This document shows, one piece after another, positions 55,167-64,000 of a stretch of DNA of 64,000 bases. The position numbers and the translations under genes were made by a program. Position 1 is the stretch's first letter. Each line of letters opens with the position of its first letter. Source of the DNA: Lampris incognitus (Eukaryota > Chordata > Actinopteri > Lampriformes > Lampridae); the NCBI RefSeq assembly GCF_029633865.1, contig NC_079213.1, forward strand, positions 1,833,121 to 1,897,120, in the 5' to 3' direction. The notes beneath the pieces were generated by a model. That model saw only the letters and a program-made list of their open reading frames with translations. It did no database searches and had not been told where the DNA came from.

Positions 55167-58105
55167 CGTGAAACAAAATGACCGGCAGCCGTCACCACTT
55201 CAAAGGGAGTCTAGTTACTTTGTGACACACTGGCCAAAGGAACGCAGCAAGCGGAGTACTGGTCCGGTACCAATGGAGCTCTCAGCACCCTACGATGCCA
55301 GCTTATTAGGGCCTGTTACAAGACTAGCCAACACACTCGGCAAGTAACACGTGTCCATTAACAAGGCCGAGTCCTCGAGTCCGGATGCAGTCAATGCTCG
55401 AGTCCGAGTCACCGGTGCTCAAGTCAAAGACAAGAGCTCAAGCTGGACTCGAGGCCGAGTCGTGGACTCGAGTCCTACAGCGCGGTACCAATGTAGCTAT
55501 CAGCACCCTACGATGCCAGCTTATTAGGGCCTGTTACAAGACTAGCCAACACACTCGGCAAGTAACACCTATCCATTAACAAGGCCGAGTCCTCGAGTCC
55601 GGATGCAGTCAATGCTCGAGTCCGAGTCACCGGTGCTCAAGTCAAAGACAAGAGCTCAAGCTGGACTCGAGGCCGAGTCGTGGACTCGAGTCCCACAGCG
55701 CGGTACCAATGTAGCTCTCAGCACCCTATGATGCCAGCTTATTAGGGCCTGTTACAAGACTAGCCAAGACACTCGGCAAGTAACACGTGTCCATTAACAA
55801 GGCCGAGTCCTCGAGTCCGGATGCAGTCAATGCTCGAGTCCGAGTCACCGGTGCTCAAGTCAAAGACAAGAGCTCAAGCTGGACTCGAGGCCGAGTCGTG
55901 GACTCGAGTCCTACAGCGCGGTACCAATGTAGCTCTCAGCACCCTACGATGCCAGCTTATTAGGGCCTGTTACAAGACTAGCCAACACACTCGGCAAGTA
56001 ACACGTGTCCATTAACAAGGCCGAGTCCTCGAGTCCGGATGCAGTCAATGCTCGAGTCCGAGTCACCGGTGCTCAAGTCAAAGACAAGAGCTCAAGCTGG
56101 ACTCGAGGCCGAGTCGTGGACTCGAGTCCTACAGCGCGGTACCAATGTAGCTCTCAGCACCCTACGATGCCAGCTTATTAGGGCCTGTTACAAGACTAGC
56201 CAACACACTCGGCAAGTAACACGTGTCCATTAACAAGGCCGAGTCCTCGAGTCCGGATGCAGTCAATGCTCGAGTCCGAGTCACCGGTGCTCAAGTCAAA
56301 GACAAGAGCTCAAGCTGGACTCGAGGCCGAGTCGTGGACTCGAGTCCTACAGCGCGGTACCAATGTAGCTATCAGCACCCTATGATGCCAGCTTATTAGG
56401 GCCTGTTACAAGACTAGCCAAGACACTCGGCAAGTAACACGTGTCCATTAACAAGGCCGAGTCCTCGAGTCCGGATGCAGTCAATGCTCGAGTCCGAGTC
56501 ACCGGTGCTCAAGTCAAAGACAAGAGCTCAAGCTGGACTCGAGGCCGAGTCGTGGACTCGAGTCCCACAGCGCGGTACCAATGTAGCTCTCAGCACCCTA
56601 CGATGCCAGCTTATTAGGGCCTGTTACAAGACTAGCCAACACACTCGGCAAGTAACACGTGTCCATTAACAAGGCCGAGTCCTCGAGTCCGGATGCAGTC
56701 AATGCTCGAGTCCGAGTCACCGGTGCTCAAGTCAAAGACAAGAGCTCAAGCTGGACTCGAGGCCGAGTCGTGGACTCGAGTCCTACAGCGCGGTACCAAT
56801 GTAGCTATCAGCACCCTACGATGCCAGCTTATTAGGGCCTGTTACAAGACTAGCCAACACACTCGGCAAGTAACACCTATCCATTAACAAGGCCGAGTCC
56901 TCGAGTCCGGATGCAGTCAATGCTCGAGTCCGAGTCACCGGTGCTCAAGTCAAAGACAAGAGCTCAAGCTGGACTCGAGGCCGAGTCGTGGACTCGAGTC
57001 CCACAGCGCGGTACCAATGTAGCTCTCAGCACCCTATGATGCCAGCTTATTAGGGCCTGTTACAAGACTAGCCAAGACACTCGGCAAGTAACACGTGTCC
57101 ATTAACAAGGCCGAGTCCTCGAGTCCGGATGCAGTCAATGCTCGAGTCCGAGTCACCGGTGCTCAAGTCAAAGACAAGAGCTCAAGCTGGACTCGAGGCC
57201 GAGTCGTGGACTCGAGTCCTACAGCGCGGTACCAATGTAGCTCTCAGCACCCTACGATGCCAGCTTATTAGGGCCTGTTACAAGACTAGCCAACACACTC
57301 GGCAAGTAACACGTGTCCATTAACAAGGCCGAGTCCTCGAGTCCGGATGCAGTCAATGCTCGAGTCCGAGTCACCGGTGCTCAAGTCAAAGACAAGAGCT
57401 CAAGCTGGACTCGAGGCCGAGTCGTGGACTCGAGTCCTACAGCGCGGTACCAATGTAGCTCTCAGCACCCTACGATGCCAGCTTATTAGGGCCTGTTACA
57501 AGACTAGCCAACACACTCGGCAAGTAACACGTGTCCATTAACAAGGCCGAGTCCTCGAGTCCGGATGCAGTCAATGCTCGAGTCCGAGTCACCGGTGCTC
57601 AAGTCAAAGACAAGAGCTCAAGCTGGACTCGAGGCCGAGTCGTGGACTCGAGTCCTACAGCGCGGTACCAATGTAGCTATCAGCACCCTATGATGCCAGC
57701 TTATTAGGGCCTGTTACAAGACTAGCCAAGACACTCGGCAAGTAACACGTGTCCATTAACAAGGCCGAGTCCTCGAGTCCGGATGCAGTCAATGCTCGAG
57801 TCCGAGTCACCGGTGCTCAAGTCAAAGACAAGAGCTCAAGCTGGACTCGAGGCCGAGTCGTGGACTCGAGTCCCACAGCGCGGTACCAATGTAGCTCTCA
57901 GCACCCTACGATGCCAGCTTATTAGGGCCTGTTACAAGACTAGCCAACACACTCGGCAAGTAACACGTGTCCATTAACAAGGCCGAGTCCTCGAGTCCGG
58001 ATGCAGTCAATGCTCGAGTCCGAGTCACCGGTGCTCAAGTCAAAGACAAGTGCTCAAGCTGGACTCGAGGCCGAGTCGTGGACTCGAGTCCCACAGCGCT
58101 GCTCT
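55167..58105. repeat. 218-bp satellite with a 6-unit (1308-bp) higher-order repeat
   Basis: Units starting at GATGCAGTCAATGCTCGAGT recur at 55385, 55603, 55821, 56039, 56257, 56475, 56693 and so on to 58001, exactly 218 bp apart. Diagnostic variants (TCCTAC/TCCCAC, AGCTATC/AGCTCTC, CCTACG/CCTATG, CAACAC/CAAGAC, CACCTAT/CACGTGT) occur in the same order in units 1-6 and 7-12, so the array is two copies of a 1308-bp block. Every unit contains several CGAGTC/GAGTCC motifs. A 64-codon frame in most units is a by-product. Confidence 0.96.
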
Positions 58106-58396
58106 CTGGTGTACTTGTACAGTAGGGTTGTCCTGGGAAATCTCTCACGTCTGAATGTTGGCTGCAAGTCGTGGTAGCAGGATGTGCAGCTACTTACACT
58201 TCATGAGCACCTTGTGTGTTTCCTGTCAGCGTTGTGTGTTTCCTGTCTGTGTGTTGTGTGTTTCCTGTCAACGTGTTGTGTTTCCTGTCAACGTGTTGTG
58301 TGTTTTCCTGTCAGCGTTGTGTGTTTCCTGTCAACGTGTTGTGTTTCCTGTCAACGTGTTGTGTGTTTTCCTGTCAGCGTTGTGTGTTTTTCTGTC

Positions 58397-58444
<48 letters not shown>

Positions 58445-58570
58445 GCTGTCGGTGTGTGAGTTCAGCAGAGCGTCTCACAGCTGCTCTGACAGCTCGGAGA
58501 AGCTTGACTGAAATACATTTTATAACCCTTCATCTACTTTTTTCTTTTATTTTGTGGAGAAGACAAGCAA
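58106..58570. repeat. TTTCCTGTCAACGTGTTGTG-type minisatellite and (TG)n tract
   Basis: From 58208 to 58400, about ten 20-24-bp units (GTGTTTCCTGTCAGCGTT and variants) lead into a pure TG tract at 58399-58441. Confidence 0.88.
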
Positions 58571-58575
58571 AACTC

Positions 58576-58576
<1 letters not shown>

Positions 58577-58666
<90 letters not shown>
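58577..58666. repeat. (CA)n microsatellite, about 44 units
   Basis: Pure CA from about 58578 to 58664. Together with the upstream TG tract it forms a long inverted repeat about 140 bp apart. Confidence 0.95.
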
Positions 58667-58669
<3 letters not shown>

Positions 58670-58795
58670 TAAAACCAGCAGGGGAATAACAGGGAGGCAG
58701 CCGCTGAGCTGAAGGAAATATCTCCAACACATCAAACGACACACGAGCTCTCAGAAATATTGGTTTAACATGTTTACAATAAATGTTATATATAT

Positions 58796-58853
<58 letters not shown>

Positions 58854-58937
58854 ATACATATGGACATATATGGACATATATACATATGTAAATGCATATG
58901 TACATATATAATTTCCCCTACACATATACATATATAT

Positions 58938-58980
<43 letters not shown>

Positions 58981-59172
58981 TGTGTATATATGTACACATA
59001 TAATTTCCCCTACGTATGTACATATATATGTATGTATATCTATGTGTGTGGATATATATGTACATATATGTATGTACACACGCATATATAAATACATACA
59101 TATGTATGCATATGTACATATATACATATGTAAATATATATGTACATGTATAATTTCCCCTACGTATGTACA
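58796..59172. repeat. CA tracts and AT-rich ~165-bp tandem unit, left of the Tc1 element
   Basis: CA tracts lie at 58798-58850 and about 58938-58976. Then a unit containing TAATTTCCCCTACGTATGTA and GTATGTACACACGCATATAT is repeated. The segment TAATTTCCCCTAC(G/A) occurs near 58908, 59001, 59152 and, beyond the transposon, near 60932. Confidence 0.85.
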
Positions 59173-59174
59173 TA

Positions 59175-59206
59175 CACTACCGTTCAAAAGTTTGGGATCA
59201 CATTGA
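59175..59206 (+). repeat. Left terminal inverted repeat
   Basis: CACTACCGTTCAAAAGTTTG then GGATCACA. It matches the right end over about 28 bases. Confidence 0.93.
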
Positions 59207-59585
59207 AATGTCCATATTTTTGAAGGAAAAGCACTGTACTGTTCAATGAAGATAACTTTAAACTAGTCTTAACTTTAAAGAAATACACTCTATACATTGC
59301 TAATGTGGTAAATGACTATTCTAGCTGCAAATGTCTGGTTTTTGGTGCAATATCTACATAGGTGTATAGAGGCCCATTTCAAGCAACTATCACTCAGTGT
59401 TCTAATGGTACAATGTGTTTGCTCATTGGCTCAGAAGGCTAATTGATGATTAGAAAACCCTTGTGCAATCATGTTCACACATCTGAAAACAGTTTAGCTC
59501 GTTACAGAAGCTACAAAACTGACCTTCCTTTGAGCAGATTGAGTTTCTGGAGCATCACATTTGTGGGGTCAATTAAACGCTCAAA

Positions 59586-60629
59586 ATGGCCAGAAAAAGA
59601 GAACTTTCATCTGAAACTCGACAGTCTATTCTTGTTCTTAGAAATGAAGGCTATTCCATGCGAGAAATTGCTAAGAAATTGAAGATTTCCTACACCGGTG
59701 TGTACTACTCCCTTCAGAGGACAGCACAAACAGGCTCTAACCAGAGTAGAAAAAGAAGTGGGAGGCCGCGTTGCACAACTGAGCAAGAAGATAAGTACAT
59801 TAGAGTCTCTAGTTTGAGAAACAGACGCCTCACAGGTCCCCAACTGGCATCTTCATTAAATAGTACCCGCAAAACACCAGTGTCAACATCTACAGTGAAG
59901 AGGCGGCTGCGGGATTCTGGGCTTCAGGGCAGAGTGGCAAAGAAAAAGCCATATCTGAGACTGACCAATAAAAGAAAAAGATTAAGATGGGCAAAAGAAC
60001 ACAGACATTGGACAGAGGAAGACTGGAAAAAAGTGTTGTGGACGGATGAATCCAAGTTTGAGGTGTTTGGATCACAAAGAAGAACGTTTGTGAGACGCAG
60101 AACAAATGAAAAGATGCTGGAAGAATGCCTGACGCCATCTGTTAAGCATGGTGGAGGTAATGTGATGGTCTGGGGTTGCTTTGGTGCTGGTAAGGTGGGA
60201 GATTTGTACAGGGTAAAAGGGATTCTGAATAAGGAAGGCTATCCCTCCATTTTGCAACGCCATGCCATACCCAGTGGACAGCGCTTGATTGGAGCCAATT
60301 TCATCCTACAACAGGACAATGACCCTAAACACACCTCCAAATTGTGCAAGAACTATTTAGAGCAGAAGCAGGCAGCTGGTATTCTATCGGTAATGGAGTG
60401 GCCAGCGCAGTCACCAGATCTGAACCCCATTGAGCTGTTGTGGGAGCAGCTTGACCGTATGGTACGCAAGAAGTGCCCATCCAACCAATCCAACTTGTGG
60501 GAGCTGCTTCTGGAAGCGTGGGGTGCAATTTCTCCAGATTACCTCAACAAATTAACAGCTAGAATGCCAAAGGTCTGCAATGCTGTAATTGCTGCAAATG
60601 GAGGATTCTTTGACGAAAGCAAAGTTTGA
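59586..60629 (+). CDS. Tc1-type transposase, 347 aa, intact (DD38E)
   Basis: An uninterrupted ORF begins MARKRELSSETRQSIL. The paired helix-turn-helix DNA-binding region is about residues 1-115 (REIAKKLKISYTGVYYSL; GRPRCT linker with an AT-hook-like GRPR; STSTVKRRLRD). A basic stretch is at 118-135. The catalytic core has D154 (LWTDESKFE), the glycine-rich GGGNVMVWGCFG at 189-200, D244 (LQQDNDPKHT) and E283 (SPDLNPIELLWE). The spacing between the last two is 38 residues, not the 34 of classic Tc1 or Sleeping Beauty. The glutamate side has a four-residue longer loop (AAGILSV). It cuts and pastes the element at TA sites. The intact frame suggests recent arrival. Spacing of 38 is the hallmark of the DD38E group (called Intruder, as I recall). 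Confidence 0.95.
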   Translation: MARKRELSSETRQSILVLRNEGYSMREIAKKLKISYTGVYYSLQRTAQTGSNQSRKRSGRPRCTTEQEDKYIRVSSLRNRRLTGPQLASSLNSTRKTPVSTSTVKRRLRDSGLQGRVAKKKPYLRLTNKRKRLRWAKEHRHWTEEDWKKVLWTDESKFEVFGSQRRTFVRRRTNEKMLEECLTPSVKHGGGNVMVWGCFGAGKVGDLYRVKGILNKEGYPSILQRHAIPSGQRLIGANFILQQDNDPKHTSKLCKNYLEQKQAAGILSVMEWPAQSPDLNPIELLWEQLDRMVRKKCPSNQSNLWELLLEAWGAISPDYLNKLTARMPKVCNAVIAANGGFFDESKV

Positions 60630-60759
60630 TGTAAAAAAAATCTTATTTCAAATACAAATCATTATTTCTAACCTTGTCAATGTCTTGACTCTATTTTCTA
60701 TTCATTTCACAACATATGGTGGTGAATAAGTGTGACTTTTCATGGAAAACACAAAATTG

Positions 60760-60791
60760 TTTGGGTGATCCCAAACTTTTGAACGGTAGTG
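60760..60791 (-). repeat. Right terminal inverted repeat
   Basis: GGGTGATCCCAAACTTTTGA then ACGGTAGTG, the inverse of the left end; followed by TA. Confidence 0.93.
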
Positions 60792-60901
60792 TATATATGT
60801 ATGTATATCTATGTGTGTGTGGATATATATGTACATATATGTATGTACACACGCATATATAAATACATACATATGTATGTATATGTACATATATACATAT
60901 G

Positions 60902-60932
<31 letters not shown>

Positions 60933-61014
60933 AATTTCCCCTACGTATGTACATATATATGTTCACATGTATATATTGTGTGTGGATATATGTGTGTATA
61001 TATATTATATGTAT

Positions 61015-61058
<44 letters not shown>
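60792..61058. repeat. AT-rich tandem unit and CA tract, right of the Tc1 element
   Basis: It continues the interrupted ~165-bp AT-rich unit and then a pure CA tract (61018-61055). Confidence 0.85.
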
Positions 61059-61125
61059 CTAGGGGCAATTTAGTACGGCTGATTCACCTGACCTACAAGT
61101 CTTCTACTGTGTGTGAAAAACACTA
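61059..61125 (+). mobile_element. Truncated fish dispersed repeat
   Basis: CCTAGGGGCAATTTAGTACG then GATTCACCTGACCTAC matches the middle of the repeat at 2295-2675. Confidence 0.6.
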
Positions 61126-61134
61126 AGATCCTGT

Positions 61135-61188
61135 AACACAACCACCTGTTCAACACAACCACCTGTTCAACACAACCACCTGGTGGTC
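61135..61188. repeat. 17-bp repeat, 3 copies
   Basis: ACACAACCACCTGTTCA recurs three times; the last copy ends CCTGGTGG. Confidence 0.88.
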
Positions 61189-61249
61189 TCCATTGTCCAC
61201 AAGGCTTCACATCTTCCTTTCTGGTCAGTCTTGGACGCAAACAGCAGGT

Positions 61250-62030
61250 GGATCTGTATTTATACACACTGTGTATTTTATACTCAGTGTGTATTTATAT
61301 ACACTCAGTGTGTATTTTATATGCTCAGTGTGTATTTATATACACTGTGTATTTTATACTCAGTGTATTTTATACTCAGTGTGTATTTTATACACTCAGT
61401 GTGTATTTTATACTCAGTGTGTATTTATACACACTGTGTATTTTATACTCAGTGTGTATTTATATACACTCAGTGTGTATTTTATACTCAGTGTGTATTT
61501 TATACACTCCGTGTGTATTTTATACTCAGTGTGTATTTATACACACTGTGTATTTTATACTCAGTGTGTATTTATATACACTCAGTGTGTATTTTATACT
61601 CAGTGTGTATTTTATACACTCCGTGTGTATTTTATACTCAGTGTGTATTTATATACACTGTGTATTTTATACTCAGTTTGTATTTTATACACTCAGTGTG
61701 TATTCTATACTCAGTGTGTATTTATATACACTGTGTATTTTATACGCAGTGTGTATTTTATACACTCGGTGTGTATTTTATATGCTCAGTGTGTATTTCA
61801 TACGGTCAGTATGTATTTATATACGGTCAGTGTGTATTTATATACGGTCAGTGTGTATTTTATATGGTCAGTGTGTATTTATAGATGGTCAGTGTGTATT
61901 TATAGATGGTCAGTGTGTATTTATATACGGTCAGTATGTATTTATATACGGTCAGTGTGTATTTATGTACGGTCAGTGTGCATTTATATAAGGCCGGGGG
62001 GTATTTATATACGGCCGGGGGGTATTTGTG
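61250..62030. repeat. ~17-22-bp minisatellite (TCAGTGTGTATTT core)
   Basis: Units such as CAGTGTGTATTTTATACT and CAGTGTGTATTTATATACACT alternate in length. Toward the right they become GGTCAGTGTGTATTTATATA and then GGCCGGGGGGTATTTATATA. All three plus frames are largely open (VCILYSVCIYIH) only because of the repeat. Confidence 0.93.
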
Positions 62031-62330
62031 TACGGCCGGGGGGTATTTGTGTGTGGCCGGGGGGTATTTGTGTACGGCCGGGGGGGGTATTTGTGTACGG
62101 CCGGGGGGGGGGGTATGTGAGACGTTGCTGCTCTATGAGTGAGGGGGGGAGGGAGTGAGGGGGGAGGGGGGGCTGGGGGGGCTGGGGGGGTATTTGTGTA
62201 CGGCCGGGGGGGGTATTTGTGTACGGCCGGGGGGGGGGTATGTGAGACGTTGCTGCTCTATGAGTGAGGGGGGGAGGGAGTGAGGGGGGAGGGGGGGCTG
62301 GGGGGGCTGGGTAGCCTACAAAGAGCTGAT
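62031..62330. repeat. G-rich array with a ~122-bp direct duplication
   Basis: The block with GGGTATGTGAGACGTTGCTG, CTCTATGAGTGAGGGGGGGA and the GGGAGGGAGTGAGGGGGGAG stretch occurs at 62106-62190 and again at 62235-62315. Long G runs give quadruplex potential. Confidence 0.92.
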
Positions 62331-62468
62331 CCCCTAGCGAGACTCCTACAGGGTGCAGCAGCGCCGCCCCCCTGACAGCAGGATGTAGATGAGCGCTGTG
62401 GGTGATGCTGGACGGATGCTAATGAGCGTGTCCAACTAACGCAGCATGTTGTGTGTGTTTGTGCGCAG

Positions 62469-62598
62469 GTCTACACTGGGCTATGGATGTGTGTGAGGAG
62501 GGAGAGGGGGGAGAGGGGGGAGAGGGGGGAGAGGGGGGAGGGCCTACCTCTACGAGCGCTCTGTCTGGAGAACGTGACAGCCAGCCCAAAGCCAAGAG
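62469..62598 (+). CDS. Possible internal exon of an unrecognised gene
   Basis: TTGTGTGTGTTTGTGCGCAG precedes and AGAG|GTAAGC follows, both good splice sites. One frame is open throughout (LHWAMDVCEEGEGGEG...PTSTSALSGERDSQPKAK), with a GGE/GEG repeat of four units from GGGGGGAGA. On the minus strand a frame from ATG 62761 (MDPQLGAGEAGLSGRT) also crosses the region, so the strand is uncertain. No domain is recognised. Confidence 0.3.
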
Positions 62599-63834
62599 GT
62601 AAGCTGAGGATCTCTAACTGACCGTGACTGGTCTCCATCTCAGAGCTCAGCAGCGGCGTCATCGTGACGTCATCAGCCACCGTCAAAGGTCTGTTTGTGT
62701 TGTGTTTAAGCCCAGTCCGTCCGGAGAGACCAGCCTCCCCTGCCCCCAGCTGTGGGTCCATGGCGAGTGAGCAGTCTATGGAACCACCTATTTATGTCCA
62801 AGATGGAGTCCGCGGTGCTGAGCAGAGGTGAGGTTTGGGTCACATCTCCACCGGCCACCAGGTAAAACCGAAGTTCTCCCGACTCGCTTGCGTTGAGCGG
62901 ATAGTACCGTTGTTCTCACGTGTCCGGTAACGGTGTCCAGCTCAGATGTTCTCTTCGGGTGTGTGTTCCCACTTATCACAGCATGCTGGTTATTGATTAT
63001 CTTTATTGATCTGCTTTGGGGGGTTGGTGAAGGCCAGGTGATCCACAATGTTTCAAAATGACTTTAGTCTTTGTTCCAACACCATACTGCCTCGTGCTGC
63101 CGCGATACCCATGAGCATTTACAATTCTTCCTTACAGTACACTCCCTTGAAGCTGTGACCTTAAAACATCTGCTATCGCCTGAACCATCACGCTGTGAAC
63201 ACTGCCGCCATCTAGTGGTCAACTTGTGACAGTGTAACAAAATAAGCCTTCTGCCATTACATCCTTATATGTACACGTTATAATAATAATTAAAGCCGCA
63301 GGCGGCGTTGGGAGGGGTCCAAGCATTGGCACTGTTGCGCCCCCTATGGAGCAATTTGAATGGTTTTGTCCTCATGATCATATACCTTCAGCCAACGTAA
63401 ATAATTACCGCTATGATACGTAGGGGCCTTTTCTACACCTGGCCTGTGATAGACTTCCGTTTCCACATGACCCCAACCCGCTGTTGGTAATGTCATGAAG
63501 ACTGAAGAATCCTGCTTCAGAAACAGCAGCCTGCCCGAGTTTCCAACTAGACACGACAATGTCGGATTACTGGGGTCGCCTGTGTCCTAGACGATTACCG
63601 TAATTTGTTAAAACGTCGTAACACTTCCATTGCTTCAGAAACATGTGCCAGAGTTTCCAAAACTGGACCAGACGGTGTGTGATTTCTTGCGTCCTAGCCG
63701 ACTGCCGTAAAAAGAGAAAGTATGTCGTTAAACCCAGGTGGTGTCCTGGCGTGTGGTATGTAGAGCTGCAGCGCTTCCACACCAAATACGTCCAAATAGC
63801 GGGCAAACTATATGACTGACATAGGTGGTCCCAA
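62599..63834. other. Unique region, no recognised gene
   Basis: A CpG-containing part (62600-62960, with TGACGTCATC at 62665-62674) gives way to AT-richer sequence. The stretch 63300-63830 resembles dispersed repeat material (GCGCCCCCTATGG, repeated GAGTTTCCAA near 63535 and 63650) but the family is unknown. Confidence 0.4.
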
Positions 63835-63948
63835 TAGTAAAGTTGTATTATTATTATTATAACAATAATAATAATAATCATTACGTTTATATAGCGCTTT
63901 GCTGGGCACCCAAAGCGCTTCAGGTTATGTGAAGGGCTCCTATAACAG
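63835..63948. mobile_element. Short fish dispersed repeat with TTATATAGCGCTTTGC core
   Basis: ATAATAATAATAATCATTACG precedes TATATAGCGCTTTGCTGGGC and CACCCAAAGCGCTTCAGG. The two AAGCGCTT/AGCGCTTT palindromes are typical of a very common small fish repeat. Confidence 0.55.
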
Positions 63949-64000
63949 GCACAAAATATAAAGATGGTAAATTCAGTTTTTCCGAGTCGACTAGTCGAGA

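Larger units (their letters stand above)
59175..60791 (+). mobile_element. Complete Tc1/mariner transposon with DD38E transposase
   Basis: Terminal inverted repeats start CACTACCGTTCAAAAGTTTG at 59175 and end with the complementary CAAACTTTTGAACGGTAGTG at 60791. TA dinucleotides flank both sides (59173-59174 and 60792-60793). The length is 1617 bp, usual for Tc1-type elements. It interrupts one unit of the AT-rich repeat, whose sequence continues on the other side (TATATGTATGTATATCTATG at 60794 onward). Confidence 0.95.

Noticed and set aside
55385-57977. Eight identical-length 64-codon ORFs (MQSMLESESPVLKSK)
   Set aside because: A by-product of the 218-bp satellite; units with CCTATG variants lose the frame without any sign of selection.
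58530-59187. Cys/Val and Tyr/Ile ORFs around the CA tracts
   Set aside because: Low-complexity CA and ATGTACATAT translation.
61183-62158. Plus ORFs of 233-321 codons (VCILYSVCIYIH)
   Set aside because: Translation of the TCAGTGTGTATTT minisatellite in three open frames.

Overview
The window looks like teleost fish DNA. It has intron-split vertebrate-type genes, non-LTR elements of fish type (L2, Rex1-like, RTE-like, L1/Tx1), Ty3/gypsy fragments, a Tc1/mariner element, long CA/TG tracts and very abundant minisatellites. No prokaryotic gene organisation is present. By eye, roughly a third of the 64 kb is tandem repeat.

Host genes. The best supported gene is a tetraspanin on the minus strand. 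Nine coding exons between 37197 and 18219 splice, all in phase 0, into a 241-residue protein with four membrane segments and a CCG-containing large extracellular loop. Its promoter region is near 37200-37400 and a likely poly(A) signal lies at 17450-17455. Its introns carry an RTE-like LINE, a Ty3/gypsy element with two LTRs, tRNA-like SINE segments, a Rex1-like LINE, a second LINE reverse transcriptase, an L2 copy and several microsatellites. A second host gene is represented by one minus-strand exon (1868-2023) that starts a CYTH-domain protein; the rest would lie off the left edge. A GC-rich promoter-like segment with a perfect CRE (5400-5930) and a possible exon at 62469-62598 are weaker host candidates.

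Mobile-element genes. From left to right: a LINE 3' end (4310-5176), a decayed three-part gene of an unnamed multicopy family (8083-9850), a Ty3/gypsy pol remnant (11872-13240), an L1/Tx1 ORF1 (16386-13769) broken by two tandem-repeat expansions, a hAT scrap (17080-17290), the intronic elements listed above, a DDE integrase-like gene with frame breaks (44579-46378), a further transposon-like ORF (53900-54457), and an intact Tc1-type transposon (59175-60791) whose transposase has DD38E spacing.

Tandem arrays. The main ones are a 66-bp array (592-1710), a 12/14-bp array (2737-3992), a 24-bp array (6010-6590), the two arrays inside L1 ORF1, a CA/AGCAGACC array (35557-36690), a ~94-bp satellite of about 60 copies (37718-43402), a 22-bp array (46623-49722), a ~21-bp G-rich array (52055-53362) and a 218-bp satellite with a six-unit higher-order repeat (55167-58105). 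Almost all long ORFs in the window are these arrays read through in open frames and are not genes.
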